A DNA stretch of 24,470 bases from EX4484-217-1 sp964496035. GTDB taxonomy: Archaea; Thermoproteota; Thermoprotei_A; EX4484-217-1. The translations under genes were made by a program, and so were the position numbers. The notes under the pieces were generated by a model that ran no database searches, was not told where the DNA came from, and was given only the letters and a program-made list of their open reading frames with translations. Positions 1-7,179 of this stretch are shown piece by piece. Positions within the stretch are counted from its first letter, which is position 1; each line of letters begins with the position of its first letter. Location of the stretch: the NCBI GenBank assembly GCA_964496035.1, contig CAZBXI010000019.1:1-24470 (forward strand). The letters are read 5' to 3'.

Positions 1-500
1 CTATTTTCAACCATGGGAGAAAGTTTGTAACGTTTACTACCAATAACAACTACTGCTCTATGTCCAACAGTAGCCTTAACTTTAACATAGCTGTCATAGC
101 TTAGTTTTAATCCATCAATTGCTTTAGCAAGTTTCTTAGCCTCTTCTGTTTTCAAGCTTCTGCCAACTCTTCTATCGATAATTCTTAAGCTTCTAGAATC
201 TATTGTTGCGAAATTTGCTCTGAAAGCAACTTCAAAGCCCTCCTTAAATTCAACATTAGCACCTAAAGCCTCTAAAGGCCCTCTACCAGTATAGCATTTA
301 TGCGGGTCATAACCGAGAATAGATATTACGGCGGCATCGCTTTCAGGAGCTATGCCTTCACCGATAGGGTACATTAAACCGCAAATACCATTTTCAGCTA
401 TGAAATCTAAGCCAGGCTTACTTGCTAGCTCTAGAGAAGTAGTTTTGTCAGTAAGCCTATCTGCTACACCGTCTAGAACAAGGTAAAGGAGTTTAACCAT
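1..500 (-). CDS. apgM: 2,3-bisphosphoglycerate-independent phosphoglycerate mutase, archaeal type (3' part outside window)
   Basis: This is the N-terminal ~166 codons of a cytoplasmic glycolytic/gluconeogenic enzyme that interconverts 3- and 2-phosphoglycerate. My translation opens with a metal-binding LVLDGVADR motif and continues to PESDAAVISILGYDP, the archaeal ApgM hallmark that matches the (S/D)xAxxSxLGYDP region of the alkaline phosphatase superfamily. The full family length is about 400 residues, so roughly 60% lies beyond the left edge. The ATG at 500 has a GAGGTG ribosome site about 10 bases upstream, lying in the end of the preceding membrane-protein gene, so the two are probably co-transcribed. 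Family assignment is firm; the missing C-terminus cannot be checked. Confidence 0.92.
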   Translation of the reverse strand, partial: MVKLLYLVLDGVADRLTDKTTSLELASKPGLDFIAENGICGLMYPIGEGIAPESDAAVISILGYDPHKCYTGRGPLEALGANVEFKEGFEVAFRANFATIDSRSLRIIDRRVGRSLKTEEAKKLAKAIDGLKLSYDSYVKVKATVGHRAVVVIGSKRYKLSPMVEN

Positions 501-514
501 TTAAATTAAACACC

Positions 515-1093
515 TCATATTGTTTTAGTGTTTTTAGTTTTAACTTGAATTAAGGGTAGCGCTTTGAGAAAACCGTGTATGGAGATGGTGTAAATTAAAA
601 TTACTAAAGCAGTAAAGATGAAACCTGAAACCATAAATGACAATTCTTTTAGTGATAATTCAGTAATGGCGAAGGGGGGATTAAAAAGTACAGCTAAAAC
701 GAAAGCTGGAAGCATCAAATAGTTCCTATACTTACTATGTTTAAACCACTTATCCCAGCAGAAAACAGTCCAAGAAGAAATAATATATGCGTAAACAATA
801 CTACCTACGGGAAGTTTAAATCCTTCGCTTATCTCCGGGAATAAACTCATAAGCCCTTGCAATCTGAAAATTCCTCCAATAACATGCAGAGGAAAAGCGA
901 AAAGAATCCATGGGAACCACAGGTTAAAATAGCTAAGTTCATCGTACAATGGAGGTTTAGAAATCCTGGGAACATTATCTATAAAGGCATATGTTTGAAT
1001 AACTCCACCAATACATATAAAAGTTAGAACACCAAATAAAGCAAGACTATTCAGATTAGGTTTCAAAACATTTAAAATCGCTTTGAGCAACAT
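515..1093 (-). CDS. Hypothetical multi-pass membrane protein
   Basis: I do not recognise this protein. It is about 192 residues with roughly five hydrophobic segments (near residues 10-30, 52-72, 93-110, 124-142 and 153-175), a short aromatic loop (FCWDKWFKHSKYRNY) and a Lys/Thr-rich tail. An in-frame ATG lies upstream at 1123, but the ATG at 1093 has a GAGG nine bases before it, so I prefer the shorter form. It sits between arlH and apgM on the same strand, where archaellum clusters usually carry arlI and arlJ. Its length and lack of GspF/TadC-like features argue against an arlJ remnant. Confidence 0.7.
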   Translation of the reverse strand: MLLKAILNVLKPNLNSLALFGVLTFICIGGVIQTYAFIDNVPRISKPPLYDELSYFNLWFPWILFAFPLHVIGGIFRLQGLMSLFPEISEGFKLPVGSIVYAYIISSWTVFCWDKWFKHSKYRNYLMLPAFVLAVLFNPPFAITELSLKELSFMVSGFIFTALVILIYTISIHGFLKALPLIQVKTKNTKTI

Positions 1094-1196
1094 AGGTATA
1101 TTCCTCGATAATATGAGAAACATTGAGGATACTTAACGCTTACCACTATAGTCAATAATACAGTGTTAGCTTAAACTTAATGTATTAATGCAAAGT

Positions 1197-1958
1197 TTAC
1201 GCTTTTGCTAGAGCTAAAGGTACTACCTTAATCCCGAACGCTGGATCAACATCGAATGCTATTGTTGAATCTGCTGGCTCTCTTGCACCTCGAATTTTAA
1301 TTATTCTCATAATTTTAACAAGTCTACCTCCTATTTCTGCAAAATCTAATTTAATGTAACTATCGCTTATTGCTCTAATTCTAATCATTATTTCATCAGG
1401 TAAAATCGAAGGATGTATGGTGAGAACAATAAGTTTTCCTTCACGTACAAGAGTTCTAGCTCTAGTGAGGAAGTCTAAAACAACACTTGTATCAGCATAC
1501 ACTGCCAGTACGCTAAAAGAGTCAACTATGAAAACGTCGTACTCATCCTTAATATACGCCATATAGTTTCCTAGAACGTGAAGCAGATCTCTCGCAACTT
1601 TTTTAGCCCATCTGACACCCTCCATATGTGCCGGCATAATCTTTATAAGACCTTTGAGAAAAGCCTCCGTCATATCTAAGCTAAGCTTTCTAGTTTGCAT
1701 AATTAATTCCTTCACACCAGCTTCGGTGGTAACATAAATTATTTTTTTACCTGCCTTCGCCGCACCGTAAGCTATTTGTTGCGCTAAAAGGCTCTTACCG
1801 GTTCCGTGATCTCCCTCAATCGATAAAAGATTAGGTACAGGTATACCTCCTCCAAGCCTCATGTCTAATTCTTCATTACCTGTAGAAAGGATATAGCCTT
1901 CTAGTTCTTCTACATATTTACCTTCTTCTAAAGATAGTTCATCATCGAGCTCCGACAT
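1197..1958 (-). CDS. arlH: Archaellum motor ATP-binding protein ArlH (FlaH), KaiC/RecA-like
   Basis: ArlH is a RecA/KaiC-like ATP-binding protein that assembles with the ATPase ArlI and membrane protein ArlJ at the cytoplasmic base of the archaellum. The 253-residue sequence has the family features in order: STGNEELDMRLGGGIP (25-40), Walker A GDHGTGKS (49-56), TTEAG with the RecA-type glutamate (77-81), Walker B VFIVDS (142-147), the IHPSILPDE loop, and the C-terminal RGAREP..FDVDPAFGIKVVPLALAKA typical of FlaH. Length is normal. The ATG at 1958 follows the arlC/D/E-like stop by 15 bases, with only a weak GAG-rich ribosome site. arlI and arlJ are not downstream, which is unusual. A generic KaiC-like ATPase is possible but less likely given the upstream neighbour. 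Confidence 0.88.
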   Translation of the reverse strand: MSELDDELSLEEGKYVEELEGYILSTGNEELDMRLGGGIPVPNLLSIEGDHGTGKSLLAQQIAYGAAKAGKKIIYVTTEAGVKELIMQTRKLSLDMTEAFLKGLIKIMPAHMEGVRWAKKVARDLLHVLGNYMAYIKDEYDVFIVDSFSVLAVYADTSVVLDFLTRARTLVREGKLIVLTIHPSILPDEIMIRIRAISDSYIKLDFAEIGGRLVKIMRIIKIRGAREPADSTIAFDVDPAFGIKVVPLALAKA

Positions 1959-1973
1959 GAGCTCGCACTCTCA

Positions 1974-3077
1974 TCAATTATCTATTAGTTCAAGTAGTTC
2001 TTGGGTCATTTTCTTTTCTGCTTTTTCAGTGGCAGGTAGTACTTTCTGGATTACATCGCCATTTGTTAGGCCGAGTGCTTGGATGAGTTCTTGAAGATAT
2101 TTTGCCTGCTCATTAACGTCAAGATTTAATGATTTTAGCTCATTTACGGTCTTAATTATCTTCTTAAGAACATGGCCTATGTTTTTATCGATAACACCTA
2201 TATCAACGTAGTTGCTGATTAGTCTTTCTAAAACATCTGGAGGAACATGTTTCGTAATTTTATTAACCCATTCTACAAGCCTAATGTATAGGTCAAGGTT
2301 TATCCTGCTTTTTTTCTCTTCTTCTCGTCCCTCTTTGCTCTTCTCTTGTTCCTTTTTAACCTCTTTATGGGCTTCAACAGGTTTCACTGTTTGTACTGAT
2401 TGTTGAGGCAAAGCATACTGAACCACAGGATATTGGACTACAGGGATTAACTGTTGCTGTACCTGCTGTGTAGCTACTTTTGTATTTTGTACATTTCCTA
2501 AAGATGCTTGTTCTTTCCCTCGTTCTCCACCAAAGAAGATATCAGCATACTTTCTCAGAATATTAAATGGATTACTCATTTCAGCCATAGCCGATCTTAA
2601 GTCGACAAGCGTTGCCTTAATACCGTCAACACTTGCTTTGACGTATTTTTTGATCTTAGCAACTTCTTTTTCTAGCGTACTTATTTTTTCCATTACTTCA
2701 GAAGGAACTTGTACTTTAACCTGCTTAGTTTCTTCTTTTTCTCTTTCCTCTTTTTCGCCAGCTTCTCCTGTAGAAGACTGTGAACTACTAGAAGCAGTTT
2801 GCTGAGTAGCTTGCTGCGATGTAGGGATTACATGTTGCGGAACAGTTTGAGTTTTTTCTTGATTTATTTCGCTTAGTTTAATAATTTCAACTGGTCTATT
2901 ACCTATTTTCTTACTTATCTCCTCTGTAAGTTCCTCGCCGTAAGGGTTAAGAACCGTTTCAACATTGGCTTTTTCCTCTACGTTTTTAACATAGCCACCA
3001 CTTGCAACTCTATTAATGACTTTGTGAACCAATAATTTGCATATAGGACAGTTACATGCCCATACTCTACGTTTCAT
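1974..3077 (-). CDS. ArlC/D/E-like archaellum-chemotaxis adaptor with N-terminal cysteine cluster
   Basis: ArlC/D/E proteins form the cytoplasmic part of the archaellum motor that receives the chemotaxis signal in archaea. The 367-residue protein has an N-terminal CxCxxC (Cys8, 10, 13) with His18, a polar Gln/Ser/Glu-rich linker (72-122), a helical segment (125-184) ending in SNPFNILRKYADIF that resembles ArlC, a second Gln/Val/Pro then Lys/Glu-rich linker (190-257), and a C-terminal helical domain (260-367). The C-terminal stretch RLVEWVNKI...ERLISNYVDIGVIDKNI resembles the ArlD/E domain. The ATG at 3077 has an AAGGGAT site upstream. A gene in which C-like and D/E-like parts are joined is consistent with known variation, but the cysteine cluster is unfamiliar to me. 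The family assignment comes from motif memory, not alignment. Confidence 0.72.
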   Translation of the reverse strand: MKRRVWACNCPICKLLVHKVINRVASGGYVKNVEEKANVETVLNPYGEELTEEISKKIGNRPVEIIKLSEINQEKTQTVPQHVIPTSQQATQQTASSSSQSSTGEAGEKEEREKEETKQVKVQVPSEVMEKISTLEKEVAKIKKYVKASVDGIKATLVDLRSAMAEMSNPFNILRKYADIFFGGERGKEQASLGNVQNTKVATQQVQQQLIPVVQYPVVQYALPQQSVQTVKPVEAHKEVKKEQEKSKEGREEEKKSRINLDLYIRLVEWVNKITKHVPPDVLERLISNYVDIGVIDKNIGHVLKKIIKTVNELKSLNLDVNEQAKYLQELIQALGLTNGDVIQKVLPATEKAEKKMTQELLELIDN

Positions 3078-3188
3078 AGCTATCCCTTACCGCAGTTGTG
3101 TACTCTTACTCTACATGTGGTGTAAGTGGTTCATAGACAAATAAGCATCCAACCAAAAAATGTGTCCATTAGTCGACTTTATTTCCTT

Positions 3189-3210
3189 GTTAAAATAGGA
3201 ACCTATTAAC
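3189..3210. repeat. Short inverted repeat between receptor and arlC/D/E-like gene
   Basis: The core arms AATAGG (3194-3199) and CCTATT (3202-3207) flank a 2-base centre, and outer GTTA/AAC bases extend the symmetry with one mismatch. It lies 117-133 bases upstream of the arlC/D/E-like start and 53 bases beyond the receptor stop. It could be an operator or part of a transcript end; the AT-rich context lowers its significance. Confidence 0.3.
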
Positions 3211-3262
3211 AAAAGGTCTTTAGTGTAAAAAAGTAAGCTACTATTTTGTGCAAGGTATGGCA

Positions 3263-4525
3263 TTACTCCGTAAGTATTTTTCTCATAGTATTTCTTAGTT
3301 CTGTTGAAAGCTTGTTTATATCATTTACTTCTTTTCCAAGGTTTTCCATAGCCTCTTTAATAGTTTCCAGAGAACTAAGAGCCTCTTCGGTTGCTGAAGC
3401 TTGTTCTTCAGTTGCTGATGATATTTCCTCTATTTGCGCGTGCATTTTTTCATAAGCTTCTTTTACTCTAGCCTCCTCTGGAGCCACTTTCTTTACAAGC
3501 TCTGCCTGACTCTCTAGGTCGCTTGTTGTTTTTAACACCATATCAGAAACTTCTTTAATTAGTACTTGGGCGTTTCTAGTTACTTCACCTAGCTTTGTTA
3601 CTTGCTGACTAGTATTAGTTATCATGGTACTTATGTCGTCAGCAGATTTTTTAACACTATCAGCAAGCCTCCTTATTTCATCAGCAACTACAGCAAATCC
3701 CCTACCTTGCTCTCCTAGCCTGGCAGCCTCTATTGCTGCATTAAGAGCTAGTAGATTTGTCTGCTCAGCAATATCGCTAATGATATCTGTTATCTTATCT
3801 ACTTTCTTCGAATATTCCGTAACCGCAGCAACCGTTGTACTTATGTCCTTAAACGCCTCGGAAAGACTATTAAACTTCGCAATAACTCCTTTTATATTGT
3901 TAGCCGTCCTTTCTATGGACTCTAGAACTTGCTTTATTGTATTGCTAAACTTCTCAAATATTTTTAATGAATCTGTGGAGTTCGCGGCAAGGTTTTGAAC
4001 ATTAGTAGCTATGTGCTGTGAAGCTTTTGCTATCTGTTCGTAAGCGGCATGGAGTTGTGTAAGCGAATTATTTATTTCTTCGTAGACTCTATTAAGCTCC
4101 TCTCCTAGCTTTTCGCTTTCCTCTATTGGTGTTTTTATAGGGTATCGAAGATAGCCCTTTACCATGATGTTAACAGCCTCTGTTAGCCTCGTAGTGAAAT
4201 CTATTATTTGTTCTACGGGTAACCCTGCTTCTAGCATTTTACTTACTAGAGTTTTTAGAACGTCAGCAATATGCGTTTTATGGAATTGCTCTAGGTCAAA
4301 GCCCCACTTTAAGTGCTTAAGTCCTGAACGTACGAGTTCCTCATGGTTAATAGTATTTTTCCATATATCCCACAACCACCTTTTCATTGTTTCGGCATGT
4401 TCACGTATTACTCGGGGATCAATGCCAGATATTCTGGTATGTATTTGTTCTACAGATTCCTCTATCCATGTTTTAACGCTTGAATCTAAATCTCTAAAGT
4501 TTGGGTCTCTTTTACCGAATAGCAT
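3263..4525 (-). CDS. Soluble methyl-accepting chemotaxis protein with protoglobin-like sensor domain
   Basis: This receptor would signal to CheA through CheW. It has no membrane segment, so it should be a cytoplasmic transducer. Numbered from the ATG at 4525 (420 residues): an N-terminal helical sensor region (1-130), a coiled-coil (130-245), the conserved hairpin tip EQTNLLALNAAIEAAR...GRGFAVVADEIRRLA (about 254-287), and a return helix with Glu/Gln/Ala-rich segments that are candidate methylation sites. Around residues 67-80, SGLKHLKWGFDLEQF matches the protoglobin pattern IGxxHxxxGLxxxW, with His71 at the proximal heme position, as in HemAT. About 40-50 residues of a normal HemAT N-terminus are absent. 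A GTG at 4555 is an alternative start, but AGGTG precedes the 4525 ATG. Receptor identity is certain; heme binding is inference. Confidence 0.93.
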   Translation of the reverse strand: MLFGKRDPNFRDLDSSVKTWIEESVEQIHTRISGIDPRVIREHAETMKRWLWDIWKNTINHEELVRSGLKHLKWGFDLEQFHKTHIADVLKTLVSKMLEAGLPVEQIIDFTTRLTEAVNIMVKGYLRYPIKTPIEESEKLGEELNRVYEEINNSLTQLHAAYEQIAKASQHIATNVQNLAANSTDSLKIFEKFSNTIKQVLESIERTANNIKGVIAKFNSLSEAFKDISTTVAAVTEYSKKVDKITDIISDIAEQTNLLALNAAIEAARLGEQGRGFAVVADEIRRLADSVKKSADDISTMITNTSQQVTKLGEVTRNAQVLIKEVSDMVLKTTSDLESQAELVKKVAPEEARVKEAYEKMHAQIEEISSATEEQASATEEALSSLETIKEAMENLGKEVNDINKLSTELRNTMRKILTE

Positions 4526-4700
4526 ATCTACACCTATATTGTCATAAATAAGCACTTAGCTTAATAGTGTTCCATACTAGTCGACCAGCAACCGAAATAG
4601 AAACACACATTACTTGGTTTACGTCTTTTAGCTTTTAGATATCCGAAGCTATTTAATAATCGACCATCTTCGCTTATTAGACGTGAAAACACGGATACCG

Positions 4701-4710
4701 ATATAAAATA
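4701..4710 (+). promoter_or_regulatory. Candidate TATA box for cheR
   Basis: The AT-only stretch ATATAAAATA lies about 50 bases before the cheR ATG. With usual archaeal spacing it would place the transcript start near 4731, giving a leader of about 28 bases. No BRE was assessed beyond a purine-rich flank. Confidence 0.4.
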
Positions 4711-4758
4711 GCGTGAATAAAGATGGCATAAAACAAATCAAAAGTAGGCTGTTAAATA

Positions 4759-5589
4759 ATGAGTTTACAGGAATTCGCGAAAGATGCTGAACCCGTGTAT
4801 GTGAAGAAACTACTTGGCAAAATTTTAGGTTTTAACATAGACTTTTACAAAGACGACTTCATATTGCGTAGGCTCAGAGCTCGTGCACTAATTAGAGGTA
4901 AAAAATCTCTCTACGATTATTTAAAACTAGTAGCAAAGGATGTAACTGAGAGAAAGAAGCTTCTCGAAGCACTTGCAATTCATGTTTCTGAGTTTTTTAG
5001 AGATCCTTATGTATGGGAAGCTGTAAAGGATGAGGTATTTAAACCGCTCATTGCAAGGAAAAAACGTACATCCTCTGAAATAAAGATATGGAGCGCTGGT
5101 TGCTCTAAAGGTGAAGAACCATATACTATAGCTATTCTACTTCATGAAATGCTAGAAGCTAGCATGACTAAGATTTCATTTAAGATTTATGCGACAGACA
5201 TAGACTACAAGGCATTAGAAGCTGCTAAGAGGGGATTATATCCAAGGCAGGTACTAGTCAATGTGCCTAAGCACATTCTTCTAAAATACTTTATAAAGAT
5301 ATCAGATAACTTGTATGCTGTAAAACCCTTCTTAAAAAGCTACATAGTTTTTAAACAGCACGATTTAACAAAAGACCCCCCTATACCGAACGTTGATGTT
5401 GTATTTTTACGTAATGTAATGATATACTTAACGAAGCCAGCGCAAATACGTATTTTGAGAAACATTTACTTAGCACTAAGTAAGAATGGGTACCTAGTTT
5501 TAGGTGCATCAGAGGTTCTGCCTGGAGAACTCTCAAAATTATTTACAATTAAAAATATCAGAGCAAGAATATATGTCAAAGAAGCCTGA
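4759..5589 (+). CDS. cheR: Chemotaxis protein methyltransferase CheR
   Basis: CheR transfers methyl groups from S-adenosylmethionine to glutamates of chemoreceptors for adaptation. The 276-residue protein has an N-terminal helical domain (1-75), then HVSEFFRDP (75-83, the family's usual T/S-x-FFRD motif), the SAM-binding WSAGCSKGEEPYT (111-123), YATDID (144-149) for the acidic SAM contact, and DVVFLRNVMIYL with the typical RNVMIY signature, ending LVLGASEVLP. Length is normal and no TPR extension is present. It is alone on the plus strand between the receptor and the minus-strand che operon, divergent from the receptor and convergent with cheD, with one base between stop codons. The ATG at 4759 has only a weak ribosome site. 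Confidence 0.96.
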   Translation: MSLQEFAKDAEPVYVKKLLGKILGFNIDFYKDDFILRRLRARALIRGKKSLYDYLKLVAKDVTERKKLLEALAIHVSEFFRDPYVWEAVKDEVFKPLIARKKRTSSEIKIWSAGCSKGEEPYTIAILLHEMLEASMTKISFKIYATDIDYKALEAAKRGLYPRQVLVNVPKHILLKYFIKISDNLYAVKPFLKSYIVFKQHDLTKDPPIPNVDVVFLRNVMIYLTKPAQIRILRNIYLALSKNGYLVLGASEVLPGELSKLFTIKNIRARIYVKEA

Positions 5590-5590
5590 A

Positions 5591-6127
5591 TCAAACTCCT
5601 TCAAATACCTTTTTAGGATAATCAAACAAAGACTCTCTATTAGGTGAAGTTACATATATTATTCCCTTTTCTATATCAAAATAAACGCTTCTACTTTTTC
5701 TTCCACCTACGTCTTCAACTACTATGGGTACTCCTTCGTAGGCTAGAATTTCTTTGGCCTTCCTTATATTCCTCTCACCTATATTTAGAGTAGACATTAA
5801 ATTAAGAACATTAGCACCGCCGATTAAAGCAGCCTCGATCTCGTTCTTCTTTACACCGAGTTCGTGTAGTTTTCTAAGAACATATGGTATAGCTGTTGAC
5901 ACGTATTTTCCAGGGCTATCTACAATTTTCCTTCTTGGCCAAGGCAACATAGCATGTACTAGTGCACCAATCTTATGTTCGCTACTATAGAAGATTATTG
6001 CTATACAGCTACCTAAAGCATATGTGGCTAGAACTTTAGGATTTCTCGATATTTTAAACTCCCCTATACCCACGATCTGGATGCGCTTACACTCCCTATA
6101 CTTCGTAACTTTAATTATCCTTAACAC
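5591..6127 (-). CDS. cheD: Chemoreceptor glutamine deamidase CheD
   Basis: CheD deamidates receptor glutamines and, in many bacteria and archaea, binds CheC to tune its phosphatase activity. Numbering from GTG 6127 (178 residues), the catalytic Cys41 sits in ATYALGSCIA with Thr35 six residues before it, and His58 lies in GALVHAMLP, matching the CheD Thr/Cys/His triad. LIGGANVL and a C-terminal GGRKSRSVYFDIEKG are also family-typical. An in-frame GTG at 6139 overlaps the cheC end by 11 bases but has no ribosome site, whereas GGTGA sits eight bases before the GTG at 6127. It directly follows the cheC/X-like gene, the classic functional pairing, and is the last gene of the operon. Confidence 0.95.
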   Translation of the reverse strand: MLRIIKVTKYRECKRIQIVGIGEFKISRNPKVLATYALGSCIAIIFYSSEHKIGALVHAMLPWPRRKIVDSPGKYVSTAIPYVLRKLHELGVKKNEIEAALIGGANVLNLMSTLNIGERNIRKAKEILAYEGVPIVVEDVGGRKSRSVYFDIEKGIIYVTSPNRESLFDYPKKVFEGV

Positions 6128-6128
6128 T

Positions 6129-6677
6129 TTATGCTTCACCAGGCAGTATAAACATTTTAAACATGGACTTAGCAGTTGTAGCTTTATGCATTACGCTAAA
6201 TTCATATAAGTCTATGAATTCATTGTTCATAGCCAATGGCATTATTAAGGACTCCATAATAGCTGTATCGTAGTCTATAACTACTTCGGGTATAGTATAG
6301 TCTACTCTCTCATTTTGTATCATTGATATATAGGAAGCTATGGTGCCTATCATTATGTTTCCGAACTCTCTGAGACTATCAATGATTTCCTCGCCACCTA
6401 TTTCTAAGTCTGCTTGTGCAAGTAGTGTACGGGAAAGAACACATGCATTCTTAACATCAAATATCATCGTTACGTATATTTTCCGTGAGAATATTAGATT
6501 CGAGTATACTACAACAACAATTTCGTTCTTCGAGAAGAGAGATATTACTTTCTCAGGCTTAATTTTTCTTCTTGCTTCAGTACTAACTCTTACGCTTTGA
6601 CCTGTCAGTACTTCTAAGTTTTCCTCTACACACTTAACTATGTCTCTGTTTAGTAATATTTCTTCTACCTTAGCCAT
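6129..6677 (-). CDS. cheC: CheC/CheX-family CheY-phosphate phosphatase (single active site)
   Basis: This family removes phosphate from CheY-P and so ends the signal. The 182-residue protein contains one complete active-site motif in the exact spacing Dxxx-E-xx-N-x22-P: Asp100, Glu104, Asn107, Pro130 (DSLREFGNI...IPE). The first copy usual in CheC is not seen; the equivalent N-terminal helix reads CVEENLEVLTG without the Asn. One motif is more like CheX or reduced archaeal CheC proteins. Its location just before cheD favours a CheC role in the adaptation pair. The ATG at 6677 is preceded by a GGGGT stretch; 54 bases separate it from the upstream cheW. Confidence 0.85.
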   Translation of the reverse strand: MAKVEEILLNRDIVKCVEENLEVLTGQSVRVSTEARRKIKPEKVISLFSKNEIVVVVYSNLIFSRKIYVTMIFDVKNACVLSRTLLAQADLEIGGEEIIDSLREFGNIMIGTIASYISMIQNERVDYTIPEVVIDYDTAIMESLIMPLAMNNEFIDLYEFSVMHKATTAKSMFKMFILPGEA

Positions 6678-6731
6678 TACGAAACCCCGTAAAAACTAAG
6701 TATGCTTAGAATGTTATGCATCATGCTTGTA

Positions 6732-7160
6732 TTAGAGGAACTCAGAACGTTCTATTGCTTTTAAGGTTTTTTCTGTGTCGAGCAACCCTATAAGCTCTTC
6801 TCTGTGTCTTATTATTCCTTTCACATATTCTCCAGCCTCATGGGGTGGTGGAAGTATTTCCTCTTCTCCTACGCTTAAAACGCCTATTACTGCATCAACA
6901 GAAACCCCTATAACTTCACCATTGTAGCTGAGTATTATCGCATTATCGGAACCTGCACGACCAATGCTAAGTATTTTCGAAATATCAAGTAGCACTACTA
7001 TTTGCCCTCTCAGATTAAATACTCCTAAAACGTGATCTGCAGCCATTGGGACTTTAGTGTATTCCTTTACCTTAACGACCTCCCTAACGTATTTTAGATC
7101 TATTCCCCACAATTGATTGCCAAGTTTGAAAACTAAGATTTTGCTCTCCTTTCTACCCAT
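6732..7160 (-). CDS. cheW: Chemotaxis coupling protein CheW (copy 1)
   Basis: CheW is a small SH3-like adaptor joining receptor tips to the P5 domain of CheA. The 142-residue protein shows FKLGNQLWGIDLKYVREVVKV near the N-terminus and the diagnostic GVFNLRGQIVVLLDI region, ending with EELIGLLDTEKTL. GGTGG lies five bases before the ATG at 7160, which I prefer to the in-frame GTG at 7169. It follows the long cheA by 19 bases and is the nearer of two CheW proteins, so it may serve the pseudokinase CheA; that pairing is inference. Confidence 0.95.
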   Translation of the reverse strand: MGRKESKILVFKLGNQLWGIDLKYVREVVKVKEYTKVPMAADHVLGVFNLRGQIVVLLDISKILSIGRAGSDNAIILSYNGEVIGVSVDAVIGVLSVGEEEILPPPHEAGEYVKGIIRHREELIGLLDTEKTLKAIERSEFL

Positions 7161-7179
7161 GGGTACCACCTAGCTTTAA

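Noticed and set aside
515..1093. The membrane protein as an arlJ remnant.
   Set aside because: ArlJ is about 500 residues with a GspF/TadC-like fold; this protein is far shorter and shows no matching motif.
3624..3998. Open frame on the strand opposite the receptor gene.
   Set aside because: It lies wholly within the receptor gene, and its Ser/Leu-rich composition is what the complement of a helical coding region yields.
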